Origin: Halobacteriovoraceae bacterium | GTDB lineage: Bacteria; Bdellovibrionota; Bacteriovoracia; Bacteriovoracales; Bacteriovoracaceae | DNA length: 64,000 nt | Direction of reading: 5' to 3' | Assembly (NCBI GenBank): GCA_002712005.1 | Contig: PASP01000006.1 | Coordinates: forward strand, 242,822-306,821 | In this document: positions 15,716-24,330 of the stretch, piece after piece | Position numbering within the stretch: the first letter of the stretch is position 1 | Layout: every line of letters begins with the position of its first letter | Program-made: the position numbers and the translations under genes | The notes under the pieces: model-generated | The model's database searches: none | What the model saw: the letters and a program-made list of their open reading frames with translations, nothing else | Told to the model about the DNA's origin: nothing

Positions 15716-17731
15716 ATGAAAACTCATTCATCTAGAAATTCAACCTCGTTAAAAACTCAGGGATTTCTCTATCGAACAACCCTTTCCCTGCTTATATTCT
15801 CCCTTATTAGCCTTGATTCCACTTATGCCTTTTCTCGAGGAGATAGTGATCGTCCAGATCGAGAAAACTTCAATGCCCAAAACCGTTCTAATGGAATTCG
15901 TCATTGTGAAGAATGGTATGTGGAATATGGAATCGACGGTGGTTCCTCTACCCTGCCCTGGTATGATTTGAAGTCTACGCAAAACTCATATATCGATCTT
16001 ATTTTTGGTGGTCAAACACCAGACTTAGATAAAGTCGTAAAGATGTCAGAGTCAATGGGTAGTGGAGATAAGAAAGAGCAATTTAAAAAATTCCTCTCCG
16101 AATTAGTTTATTGCGAAGCTTATCGTGCAGCTACAGAGACAGAAAATTATCATGAAAAACATCGCGACATCTTTGCCAACTCATCAGGTTCAGGCGCAAA
16201 TGGCCAAGATACTGTGAATACCCAGATGATGCAATGTATGCAACAGACCGATCAAGCTCAGGCCCAACAATGTATTCAACAGGCCCAACAAAGTGGTGGG
16301 ATTTCTTGTCAACATGAAGGTTGGGAGACTCATGATTACTTAGCTTGTAAGAAGTTGGCCACTTTCACAAAAGGATTCACTGTAGGAAAAGCGGCTATGG
16401 AACTCCAACAAACCGTGCGAGTTGGAAATGCTCAAGTTAATGCCCAAGAAGATCTTCTTCAAAAACAAAGAACGGAAGAAGGTATTGGAATGTCTGATAC
16501 TCTTGCCGTTCAAAGAGATTCTTTAGAACAACAGGGAAATATGGCCTACGAGATGGCCGCCTATAATGCAGCAAAGGCCGGAATTCTTCTCTCCATGATA
16601 AGTAGCTTCCCCAACAAAGAAGATATGTTCAGCCGATGTACTGAAAACTTCAGTAATGATCAGCAGTCCTCATTTGTCACGAACCTATCCAATAGCATAG
16701 CAGCTGGAGGTTCAGAAGAAGCAAGAGCATTCTTCTCCGAAGTAGCAGGAGGAGAAGGACAGCAACTTAATATCGCCTCTCTCTTTGAAGAGGGCTCTCA
16801 TATCAATTCACTCTATTCAAATAATCCAGACCCTAAGAATACTCAGCATATTTGTGAAACTATCATTCAAGAAAATTCAAACTTCTTTCTCAATCAAGAG
16901 ATGCTCGACAAAGTAAAAGAAGTGGCCATGGGTGCAGGTCTAGAGGCCATCGCCAATGGTGCTCAAGGTGCTCTTTTAAAGAAACAAGCTGGAATTGTTG
17001 ATGATGCTATTGGTGATATTGAAGAATTTGAAAAACCTGAATTTGAGCAAGCTGGCTTTGAGCCAAGCCTAACAAGCGAATGTGTGGTTGACCCCGAAGC
17101 GGAAGGCTGTATCACTTTCGATGGACTAACCAATAGCGGATTTGGCTCACAAAGTTTTTGTACAAGTGCCACTGGTTCAGCAAATCTTGGAAGTGGATCT
17201 CTAGGAGGCGACGATGATAGTGGTGTTTCCTCAGCGTCAGCTACAGATAGAGACCTTCTCCCAAAAAGTTTTGGTTCCGTAACCGTAGGTACTCCTAATG
17301 ATACTTCATTTTCAGATGGAATCGTTAGTCCCGGAAGCGTTAAGCCTGGTAAAGGTGGTGGTGGCGCCGGAGGCGGCAGCGGCGGTGCCGGTGGTGCAAG
17401 TCTTCCAGGTGGAGGCGGCGGTGGCCAAGGTGCTGGAGCAACAGCTGCTGCAGGCTCCAAAGGAAGCTCGGCCATTAAAGTAGGATCCGTAGGATCTGGT
17501 CTAGGTAGAGTATCTGGCGGAAGAGGATCTATTGGAAAGAAAGTTTCTAAGAGTGATAACCCTTTTGCAAAGCTATTAGGAAAATCAAAGTCAAGTGGAG
17601 CAACTCTCAACTTTAGAGGACCTGCCCAAATTGGAAAGAAGAAAGGTTCTCTCTTTGAAAGAATCTCCACTCGTTATAAAGCTGTCTCGGATGCCGATAA
17701 GCTTCTCAAGTATGAGGCGACAAAGAAATAG
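15716..17731 (+). CDS. Large exported Gly-rich protein sharing a C-terminal motif with 12360-14357
   Basis: 671 aa with a signal peptide (LYRTTLSLLIFSLISLDSTY, cleavage near AFS). Conserved Cys occur in RHCEEWYVEYG, LVYCEAYRAA, MMQCMQQ and LACKKLATF, suggesting disulfides. Gln-rich repeats lie near residues 166-190. Around residues 543-590 there is a Gly-rich linker encoded by a locally GC-rich stretch (17350-17440). The C-terminus KGSLFERISTRYKAVS resembles that of the 665-aa protein. A ribosome site (AGAGAGAAAAGC) precedes the ATG. No family is recognised; an exported structural or surface protein is the best inference. Confidence 0.7.
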   Translation: MKTHSSRNSTSLKTQGFLYRTTLSLLIFSLISLDSTYAFSRGDSDRPDRENFNAQNRSNGIRHCEEWYVEYGIDGGSSTLPWYDLKSTQNSYIDLIFGGQTPDLDKVVKMSESMGSGDKKEQFKKFLSELVYCEAYRAATETENYHEKHRDIFANSSGSGANGQDTVNTQMMQCMQQTDQAQAQQCIQQAQQSGGISCQHEGWETHDYLACKKLATFTKGFTVGKAAMELQQTVRVGNAQVNAQEDLLQKQRTEEGIGMSDTLAVQRDSLEQQGNMAYEMAAYNAAKAGILLSMISSFPNKEDMFSRCTENFSNDQQSSFVTNLSNSIAAGGSEEARAFFSEVAGGEGQQLNIASLFEEGSHINSLYSNNPDPKNTQHICETIIQENSNFFLNQEMLDKVKEVAMGAGLEAIANGAQGALLKKQAGIVDDAIGDIEEFEKPEFEQAGFEPSLTSECVVDPEAEGCITFDGLTNSGFGSQSFCTSATGSANLGSGSLGGDDDSGVSSASATDRDLLPKSFGSVTVGTPNDTSFSDGIVSPGSVKPGKGGGGAGGGSGGAGGASLPGGGGGGQGAGATAAAGSKGSSAIKVGSVGSGLGRVSGGRGSIGKKVSKSDNPFAKLLGKSKSSGATLNFRGPAQIGKKKGSLFERISTRYKAVSDADKLLKYEATKK

Positions 17732-17743
17732 AAAAGAAATAAT

Positions 17744-18685
17744 CTAGTCGACTACAGTATGCCCTTTAAGGTTGATAAGCTCATCTGATAAAGGGCCATA
17801 CTTTTCCAATAAAGGTAGCATCTTTTCAGGTTCCATTGGACATTTCAGAACTTGCCCTCCTCTTAGAGAGACATCCGAAATTCTATTCTCAACCATCTCA
17901 AGCATTTCCTGAGTTCTAAAGCTTGAACAGTTTTGACCTTCGTCAAAAGCGTCGTCAATATAGTTTGCCCAGTCAATCTTCTTTACTTGTTGCCATTGAT
18001 CATCAACACAAGTCACATAGGGACCGACATTATATTCGGCTCCTAGTACATCATCTTCATGTTGAAACATATGATTCCAAAATCTCATACCGTTGAAATT
18101 TGCAATCAGGTCTCCATGAGACTTTACTCCGGTCATAATAGAACCCATCATCCCCGTTTCTGCACTATAACCAATCTTTAGTGCATCACCGAGCGGATTC
18201 TTATCGAGATGATAGGTTTTAAAATATCTAAAGCCTGAGCCCATGAAATGCTCAAACTTATCCGTCCCAATAAAGACATTATTTACTTTTATTAAGGCCG
18301 CTGTAGGATCTGAAACAACTCTCCCCCAAAATCCTTGAATGGGAGACTGAATCCAAGAAAAGTCTTGATAGATACTATCTTCGATAATAATCCAATGAGC
18401 ATCGATACCTTGAGTATCTACAATTTCTTTTACCATTTCACCACGGTATTGATTATTAAAGTAACCTCTTAAGTGGCGATAGAATTTCTTCTCATTACAA
18501 CCTTTCTTCTTCTCATTGAGTTCATCAATGGCACGAGCGAGGTAGTTATTAGTTTTTTCATTAATAAAGTCTAAGGAGTCTTCTAAAGGGATAAGACGAT
18601 GAGTAAAGCTATCAACTTCTGCTCCCATAATAGAGGTGCTTAGAGAAAATCCAAGTGCTATAAGACTTAACCAATTTAATTTCAT
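17744..18685 (-). CDS. Exported protein of unknown function with His/Glu/Gly-rich conserved-looking core
   Basis: The ATG at 18685 is chosen over 18715 because AAGGATCG precedes it and a signal peptide follows (KLNWLSLIALGFSLSTSIMG). 313 aa. The middle contains VFIGTDKFEHFMGSGFRYF, then AETGMMGSIMTGVKSHGDL and IANFNGMRFWNHMF. This spacing of His, Glu and Gly-rich turns looks like an active or binding site, but I cannot name the family. Cys residues at the ends of the mature part may pair. It is transcribed toward the 671-aa gene and shares a short 12-base gap with it. Confidence 0.65.
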   Translation of the reverse strand: MKLNWLSLIALGFSLSTSIMGAEVDSFTHRLIPLEDSLDFINEKTNNYLARAIDELNEKKKGCNEKKFYRHLRGYFNNQYRGEMVKEIVDTQGIDAHWIIIEDSIYQDFSWIQSPIQGFWGRVVSDPTAALIKVNNVFIGTDKFEHFMGSGFRYFKTYHLDKNPLGDALKIGYSAETGMMGSIMTGVKSHGDLIANFNGMRFWNHMFQHEDDVLGAEYNVGPYVTCVDDQWQQVKKIDWANYIDDAFDEGQNCSSFRTQEMLEMVENRISDVSLRGGQVLKCPMEPEKMLPLLEKYGPLSDELINLKGHTVVD

Positions 18686-19051
18686 AATACGATCCTTAAA
18701 TAGAATTATTCTCAATATACCGAGAAGCTAAATCCAACCCAATATAAGAAGTAATCTTTACTCACCGTTTATGATTTAGACAGGGCCACAATGGAGAGCT
18801 ATTTAAGGCCATTAAGGCCCTAAAATATTTCATGGGGCCAAAGAAAGTATCGGTCATCAACCGTAACTAATTGATATTGCGTAATCTTCTTTGGCATTGC
18901 CTTTGCTCTTAATACCAGAGAAATAGGAATCAAGGATGCTTCCTAAATAAATTGAGTGTTTTGACGGATATAAAACAACTTAGTTAACATTAAATAAGAC
19001 ATTTGAAGTACAGACATTTCAAACTCTAATCCAAACTGGAAGGATTAATTT
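18686..19051. other. Divergent intergenic region, no gene seen
   Basis: 366 bases between the minus-strand exported protein and the plus-strand TPR gene. It has a TAAGGCCATTAAGGCC direct repeat near 18800 and a weak GGCCC/GGGCC hairpin after it, but nothing I can call as an RNA gene. Promoters for both flanking genes must lie here. Confidence 0.5.
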
Positions 19052-20128
19052 ATGGAAGAATTAACAAAGCCCATTGGACACCAAGGTATTATTCATCTCA
19101 CTCTTAGTGAGTTGCATACATGCCAGAATTACTACCAAAGACTCTTCTTTGCCCTTATTGAATCCAATGAAATCTTAGGAACAACAGCAGTACGCTCTTG
19201 GGCCACGACTTTTAATTATCAGGCCATGCTCTTTATTAAGAAACATTGGCTCAATTACGAAGGAGAGCTCGAAGGACAAGATGTCGTTGAAACTCTAACT
19301 CTCACCGAAGTAAAAGAGCAAACCAAATACCTCTTCTCTACTTTAGAGGGAATGATTACTCTCGATCTCGTTCCATTTCAAGACTTCTCTGAAAAGGTAG
19401 CCTTAACTCTTAATTTTCTCTACCTTCATGCACGTAGACTCCATCTTGTGATCAAAGAGGCCACTCCCTTTACCATTGAATTACCTCGTGTAAGTCTGAT
19501 GGATACGATTCATACTGACGAAGGGATTCCCGCCTTTCGTGTTAATCCAGATCATATCTTTAATCTTGAAGAAGATGCCCATGCCCCAGTTCGCAGTCTT
19601 CACGGGCAACGAAGTAAGAAATATGATGAGCTCATTCATAAAGGTCACTCTTGGGTCGCCCAAAAAGAATATGATCTCGGAAGAGATAGCTTTTTTAAAG
19701 CGCTCAACTTTAAAGAAACAGCAGAGGCCTATAATTTAATTGGATGGACCTACTCACTTGAAAATCAATTTGAGACTGCTAAGAACTTTTGCTTAAAGGC
19801 CATTAAAATCGATCCCGCTTATGGAGCTCCCTATAATGATCTTGGAAGTTATCTTTTAAGTGAAGGACAGGTTCAAGAATCCTTAAAATGGTTTGAGTTG
19901 GCAAAGAATTCAAGAAACTATCAAAACCGTGAGTACCCCTATATAAATTCTGGTCGAGCGTATATGAATTTACGAAATTATAAAGCGGCCCTAGAGGAAT
20001 TTAGCATGGCCCTTACTCTCGTTCCTCAAAATGAAGAACTGCACCAGACCGTCCAGAGGTTGAAAGAAACACTAAATAAAGGTAATCTTTTTGCTACTAA
20101 TAAAGAGGCCCCGCCACCTCTTTTTTAA
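19052..20128 (+). CDS. Tetratricopeptide-repeat protein
   Basis: 358 aa, no signal peptide. The first 200 residues are helix-rich without a recognised domain. From about residue 200, TPR units are clear: AEAYNLIGWTYSLENQFETA, GAPYNDLGSYLLSEGQVQES, and YINSGRAYMNLRNYKAALEE, each with the W/LG/Y/A pattern. TPRs mediate protein contacts; the partner is unknown. GGAAGGATTAATTT precedes the ATG. The Nif3-family gene follows after 23 bases and is likely in the same transcript. Confidence 0.85.
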   Translation: MEELTKPIGHQGIIHLTLSELHTCQNYYQRLFFALIESNEILGTTAVRSWATTFNYQAMLFIKKHWLNYEGELEGQDVVETLTLTEVKEQTKYLFSTLEGMITLDLVPFQDFSEKVALTLNFLYLHARRLHLVIKEATPFTIELPRVSLMDTIHTDEGIPAFRVNPDHIFNLEEDAHAPVRSLHGQRSKKYDELIHKGHSWVAQKEYDLGRDSFFKALNFKETAEAYNLIGWTYSLENQFETAKNFCLKAIKIDPAYGAPYNDLGSYLLSEGQVQESLKWFELAKNSRNYQNREYPYINSGRAYMNLRNYKAALEEFSMALTLVPQNEELHQTVQRLKETLNKGNLFATNKEAPPPLF

Positions 20129-20151
20129 TCTCAATAACTAGAGGAATCATC

Positions 20152-20928
20152 TTGGAAGTGAGAACTGTAAAAAGAAAAGAACTTGAAAAGAAGTTAAATA
20201 AACTTTTAGATATTTACAACTTCCAAGACTATGGCCCAAATGGCCTGCAAATTGAAGGCAAAGAAAATATATCTAAAATAGCCTTTGCCGTCTCCGCTAC
20301 AGCAGACTCAGTGGCGAAAGCCGTTGAGCAAAAAGCAGATGCCCTCATCGTTCACCATGGGCTTTTTTGGAAATTTCATGGAGTTCGAACGATCACTGGT
20401 CCATTTGCTAAGCGAGTAAAGCCCCTTATTGAAAATGGGATTAACCTCTTTGGTTATCATCTTCCTCTTGATGCTCATCCTGAGGTCGGTAATGCTGCTT
20501 GTATTGCACAGAAATTAAATATGAAAGAACTCACTGCTTTTGGAGACCACAAAGGCTCACCTACTGGTTTAAGAGGGAAGTTTCAAAGCTCCATTAAAGT
20601 CAGAGAACTTCAAGAACAATTAAGAGAAATACTCTCCCATGAAGTTCTTCTTTCTTCTCCTAATCCCGAGCAAGTCATTCAAAGTTTGGGAATCATAACA
20701 GGTGGAGCTAATGGAGATTGGGTCCACTGCTTACGCTCTCAAACAGATTGCTATTTAACAGGTGAAATGTCTGAACATGATTGGCATGAAGCGAAGGAAT
20801 CAGGTATCCATATGTTTGCAGGAGGCCATCATGCCACGGAACAATTTGGCGTCCAGGCCTTGCAAGCATGGATAGAAGAAACCTTCGCTATTGAGACAAT
20901 TTATATCGACTCAAAGAATCCAGCTTAA
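20152..20928 (+). CDS. Nif3-like dinuclear metal centre protein (YbgI family)
   Basis: 258 aa, starting with TTG at 20152 behind GAGGA with 6-base spacing; a GTG two codons on is the alternative. Metal-binding motifs are complete: IVHHGLFW, GYHLPLDAHP, and near the end GGHHATEQFG. This matches the short single-domain bacterial form (about 250 aa). Family members hold two metal ions inside a hexameric ring. Proposed roles include GTP cyclohydrolase-like or repair-linked activity, none certain. It ends just before a terminator shared with pspC. Confidence 0.92.
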   Translation: MEVRTVKRKELEKKLNKLLDIYNFQDYGPNGLQIEGKENISKIAFAVSATADSVAKAVEQKADALIVHHGLFWKFHGVRTITGPFAKRVKPLIENGINLFGYHLPLDAHPEVGNAACIAQKLNMKELTAFGDHKGSPTGLRGKFQSSIKVRELQEQLREILSHEVLLSSPNPEQVIQSLGIITGGANGDWVHCLRSQTDCYLTGEMSEHDWHEAKESGIHMFAGGHHATEQFGVQALQAWIEETFAIETIYIDSKNPA

Positions 20929-20958
20929 AAAAGAGCTGGTCTCCTAGATCCCAGCTCT
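20926..20958. terminator. Bidirectional terminator between Nif3-family and PspC genes
   Basis: AGAGCTGG (20932-20939) pairs with CCAGCTCT (20951-20958). An A-run on the left gives a T-run for minus-strand transcripts. It overlaps the 3' end of the pspC-like gene. Confidence 0.65.
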
Positions 20959-21315
20959 AACATACTTCATTTGGGGAACGAGAAAGTGTAACAGAAGATA
21001 CACGAGAAACATCGTTCCTCCCGACAAGAGAAAGGCCCCAAAGAAAAGGATTCTCACAAGGACTAAGTCTTGGCCCCAGCTTCTTGCTAATCTATCACAT
21101 ACACCAAGTATCATCGGACTCTGATAATTGCGCTCTCGTCCTTCTAAGGGCATCAATACGGCCAAGACAACATAGAGCATAAGTCCAAAGCCAAAGAAGA
21201 GAACAGAGCAAATCCAAAGTAATCTTAAAACAATGGGATTAACCCCATATAACCTACCCAGTCCTTCGAAAACACCTGCGACAAGACCATCGCGACTTCT
21301 TACCCACTTAACCAT
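20944..21315 (-). CDS. Double PspC-domain membrane protein
   Basis: The ATG at 21315 sits 7 bases after AAGGAG, so it is preferred to the TTG at 21321; 123 aa. It has two PspC-like units in tandem: residues about 1-60 (RDGLVAGVFEGLGRLYGVNP, then a membrane helix ending VLMPLEGR) and about 65-120 (ILGVCDRLARSWGQD, then a helix ending HFLVPQ). PspC proteins sense envelope stress at the inner membrane in the phage-shock response. No pspA, pspB or pspF is nearby, so any regulatory partner is elsewhere. Confidence 0.88.
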   Translation of the reverse strand: MVKWVRSRDGLVAGVFEGLGRLYGVNPIVLRLLWICSVLFFGFGLMLYVVLAVLMPLEGRERNYQSPMILGVCDRLARSWGQDLVLVRILFFGAFLLSGGTMFLVYLLLHFLVPQMKYVRAGI

Positions 21316-21458
21316 ATACAATCTCCTTAACTATAGTGCGTTTCATATTTACAATGGTATTATACATACTACAGCATATCAATATATAATATTAAATACT
21401 ATTACCTTTTTTTACATATCTCTGTTATTATAAGGACCTATAAGCTTAAGGAGGCCCC

Positions 21459-21755
21459 ATGAGTAAGAACCCTGAACTCAAAAGAATTAGTTTGATGATA
21501 AGAGAAGATCAATATCAGTTGATCTCCAAGAAAGACCTGAATCTAAGTGGTCTTCTCCGAGACCTCTTAGATGATTATTTCTCAGAGCACACCATCACTC
21601 TCAGTGTGGAAGAAGATACAAAAGAAATCTATGAAATGATTATAAGTAATACCGCCAGTACGGATGCTGACCTTGAGAAACATTTAAGAGTCAGTTTAAA
21701 GAATTTATTGAAAGAGAAAATTGAATATATGACCCAAATTCACAATCAATTATGA
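21459..21755 (+). CDS. Small ribbon-helix-helix-like protein
   Basis: 98 aa behind a strong site (AAGGAGGCCCC before ATG). The N-terminus KRISLMIREDQYQLIS followed by LNLSGLLRDLLDDYF has the strand-helix-helix pattern of CopG/Arc-type DNA-binding proteins, including the typical NLSxLLRDLL second helix. The C-terminal half is Glu/Lys-rich. Antitoxins often look like this, but no toxin gene adjoins: the downstream gene is a convergent GH3 gene overlapping by 10 bases. A stand-alone regulator is the simplest reading; the fold is inferred from pattern only. Confidence 0.65.
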   Translation: MSKNPELKRISLMIREDQYQLISKKDLNLSGLLRDLLDDYFSEHTITLSVEEDTKEIYEMIISNTASTDADLEKHLRVSLKNLLKEKIEYMTQIHNQL

Positions 21756-23407
21756 TCGGTCTTACCACATGGGCATAGTCGCTTAGCTAAAGTCGGGTCT
21801 TTCTCTATAGGAGAATATTTAAATTGGGCCATGGTTTGACCCTTTTCTTCCCTTTGCTGAAGTTCATGCTTGAGATAACCCTTTTCTAAAATTCTAAGCT
21901 CCATCGGAGCGAGTAATCCCCCTTCTACATTTCGCTTATAATTTGGATTAATACGGAAGAAGAGTTCATCAATATTAATCTCGCTAAATACAGACTCATC
22001 ATAGTCCGTTTCAATAATAAGAAGATAATGAAAGCTATCTCCTTTTTCACAAGGACATAGGGTAAAATAAAAGAGTTTTTCAGATCTTAAACTGAGACGA
22101 TCCTTTAGGTCCTCAATTAATTCACAAACATGAGAAATCGTAATCCTCTCCATAGCATGATTAAGAAAGAGACCCGTCTTATCCTTAAATTCAATGATAG
22201 GTGTCCGATCACGCATCCCTGTGACTTCGATACAGTCATTTACCTGATATCGAAATAATCCCATACTCGTTGTACAGAAGATCTCATACTGCTCACCTAC
22301 TCTAAGTTGATCAACAGTTAAGAGTTCACTTTCAGGCGCCTCTATTTTTCTAAATTCTATGAAATTTCCATCGATGGCCACTGGGCCACCTAAACTATGG
22401 GGGTCATCTGGAAGATTAAAGACCCCTTCACTTGCTGAATATATGGCATCCCAAACTAAAACATCTTGAGGAATATAGGATTTGATCTTATCAAAGTAAA
22501 ACTTAGCTGTAGCTCCTTTCCAACAAATAATTGTATTCAATTGAGGAAAGAAATCATGGAGAGAATTCCAAGTATTTTTTGAGAGCAATTGCTTGGCCCT
22601 CTCAATATTTTCTTTGGGGCAATCTAAGATTAAGCTCTTTTCAAATTCTGGAGGATAATCAAAAGTCGGTAATCCTCTTTCCATATACTCTATAACTTCA
22701 GATCCATAATCAAAGAACTTATTTAGAAACTGAATAATGGTTTCAGGCATAACTGTACCAATATTTGTAACCTCATTACTCAGAGCATGGGCGAGTAAAG
22801 TGATATCTCTTTTCTTTGGATCACCGAGTTCATAGAAATTTTCATGAGTACAATAGAGGATTTCCCTAAGGGCCTTGGGGATTTTTCTAAAATTATAGCC
22901 ACTCAGAACTCCATAAGGAATTCCAGTAGGAGAATGACCAACTATTGCGGCGTCTGCCAAATACAAACTCTTCCCTTTAAAGGCTTGGGGACGAAGCTGT
23001 TTAATTCTCCCCAGCCAGGCCAAGAAAACTCTTTGAAACTCTTCACGATAAAAGTCAGTAACGGGAAAGATTTTGGGTCGAGAAGTCGTTCCCGAAGTAG
23101 CAATAAAATAAGAGGGCTTCTGTCGATTCAGTAAATCATCTCTTAATTCTTTATCAAACAAAATAGAAGTATATTCTTCGTAGTCTTCATAACTTGTTAT
23201 AGGACAATTCTTACGAAATTCTTCAAAACTTATCGTATCAGAGATTCCTAGCTTTTTACGAACTTCACAGCCCTTCGTACGTTCTAAAATAAGCTCGAGG
23301 GATTTTTTTTGGGCCTTAAGAGGATGCTTAAATAGTTTTTGATAGCGAGAGAATTTTCTCAACTGAATATAATCTACAAATTTTGAAAATAAGAATCGTA
23401 TGATCAT
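21746..23407 (-). CDS. GH3-family acyl-adenylating enzyme
   Basis: 553 aa, a normal GH3 length. The ATP/AMP loop reads YFIATSGTTSRPKIFPVT (around residues 103-120), followed later by VWDAIYSASEGVF, a Gly-rich GEQYEIFCTTSMGLFRYQV and NDCIEVTG, all GH3/ANL motifs. Plant GH3 enzymes join amino acids to acyl acids such as jasmonate or auxin; substrates of bacterial members are unknown. The C-terminus carries a short Cys pair, RLCPCGKTDHN, resembling the start of a SEC-C zinc motif. No biosynthetic partner is adjacent. A hairpin at 23445-23475 lies between this gene's start and the lipoprotein gene. Confidence 0.88.
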   Translation of the reverse strand: MIIRFLFSKFVDYIQLRKFSRYQKLFKHPLKAQKKSLELILERTKGCEVRKKLGISDTISFEEFRKNCPITSYEDYEEYTSILFDKELRDDLLNRQKPSYFIATSGTTSRPKIFPVTDFYREEFQRVFLAWLGRIKQLRPQAFKGKSLYLADAAIVGHSPTGIPYGVLSGYNFRKIPKALREILYCTHENFYELGDPKKRDITLLAHALSNEVTNIGTVMPETIIQFLNKFFDYGSEVIEYMERGLPTFDYPPEFEKSLILDCPKENIERAKQLLSKNTWNSLHDFFPQLNTIICWKGATAKFYFDKIKSYIPQDVLVWDAIYSASEGVFNLPDDPHSLGGPVAIDGNFIEFRKIEAPESELLTVDQLRVGEQYEIFCTTSMGLFRYQVNDCIEVTGMRDRTPIIEFKDKTGLFLNHAMERITISHVCELIEDLKDRLSLRSEKLFYFTLCPCEKGDSFHYLLIIETDYDESVFSEINIDELFFRINPNYKRNVEGGLLAPMELRILEKGYLKHELQQREEKGQTMAQFKYSPIEKDPTLAKRLCPCGKTDHN

Positions 23408-23444
23408 AGGATCGAGAATAATAGATTATTGCTGAGCTGAACAC

Positions 23445-23475
23445 AAAAAAGGGACTCTATCATCTAGAGTCCCTT
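23445..23475 (-). terminator. Terminator of the interrupted lipoprotein gene
   Basis: AAGGGACTCTA (23449-23459) pairs fully with TAGAGTCCCTT (23465-23475) around a 5-base loop, and the A-run at 23445-23450 is a T-run on the minus strand. Confidence 0.8.
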
Positions 23476-23499
23476 ATTTAATATATTAAAAAGGTTTAA

Positions 23500-24138
23500 T
23501 TAAATGTCAGAACAGCTTGGAAGCTCAGTCATAAAATCTTTGAAGAAGTGTGCCATTTGGTCAGAATTAGACCATTTTGAACTTGTTAAGCTTCCGCCTT
23601 CAATATTTCCAAGATCAAAATACTGTTGATCAAATTGAGCATTGAATGGGTTACTCTTATCCCCTACTGCATAGCTTTTCTTAAAGTTATGAGAAGCGAT
23701 ACTTCTTCCTTTTAAACCATAACTTGGACTTAACTCAAGCGACTTAAGTTCATACTTATGATCAAATGAAACTTCTGCTACTTTATCACTCATTTCTGGT
23801 GAATAAGACTTTTCAATTTTTAAGTTATAGGGAACAAAGTAAACATAGTTACTTCTAAAAGAAAGTTTCTTTTGAAGGTGACCTTCAATAAGTCCAGAAA
23901 CTACATAGTCTCCCTCTCTAAGCTCATGCTTATCAAAGATCATATTCCATTCTTTCTTCTTTGCTGCAGCAAGAAAGTCAGATTTATGCTCTTCGCTTAA
24001 TTTTAATGTGTGCTAAAGATTCTCAATATAGAGATTACAACTTGCCACAGATGACGGATTACGACGTAAGTGAGAAGTACAAGATGCCAGCGAGAAAAGA
24101 CCGAGTAAAATGACCGGTGTTCTGAGTGATAGTTTCAT
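23500..24138 (-). pseudogene. Lipoprotein gene interrupted by an in-frame amber codon
   Basis: Reading from the ATG at 24138, which has GGAGG upstream, gives a lipoprotein signal (KLSLRTPVILLGLFSLASC, lipobox Cys20). Codon 42 is TAG (24015-24013), after YIENL. The same frame then continues HTLKLSEEHKSDFLAAAK without further stops to 23500, 213 codons in all. An internal ATG at 23943 would give only 147 aa with no signal. The intact upstream ribosome site and lipobox, and a good terminator, argue that this was one gene. Whether the stop is a mutation, a sequence error or read through is open. The mature protein is of unknown function. Confidence 0.75.
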
Positions 24139-24330
24139 TTAAACCTCCAAAAAATTTATGTAATGGCTCATCGGAAGGGATTTAAAAAGATTTAGGTCAA
24201 TATTCAATTATCCAACGAAAACAGCATGTTATTATTTTTTTAGGTAAAAAACGTAAATATAGACTTAATTTTAAAAAGATTTAGAATGGAACCCTTAAAC
24301 GAATTCATGTTATTTTTAGGGAGCTAGAGC

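Noticed and set aside
17340-17440. GC-rich patch suggesting horizontal transfer
   Set aside because: The rise comes from Gly codons (GGN) of a Gly-rich linker inside a gene whose other parts match the surroundings.
16963-17670. A 235-codon Pro-rich open frame on the minus strand
   Set aside because: It is the antisense of the Gly/Ser-rich part of the exported protein at 15716-17731, where Gly codons read backwards as Pro/Ala; it has no ribosome site of its own.
21459-21755. Toxin-antitoxin module
   Set aside because: Only an antitoxin-like protein is present; the neighbours are PspC and GH3 genes, neither a toxin.
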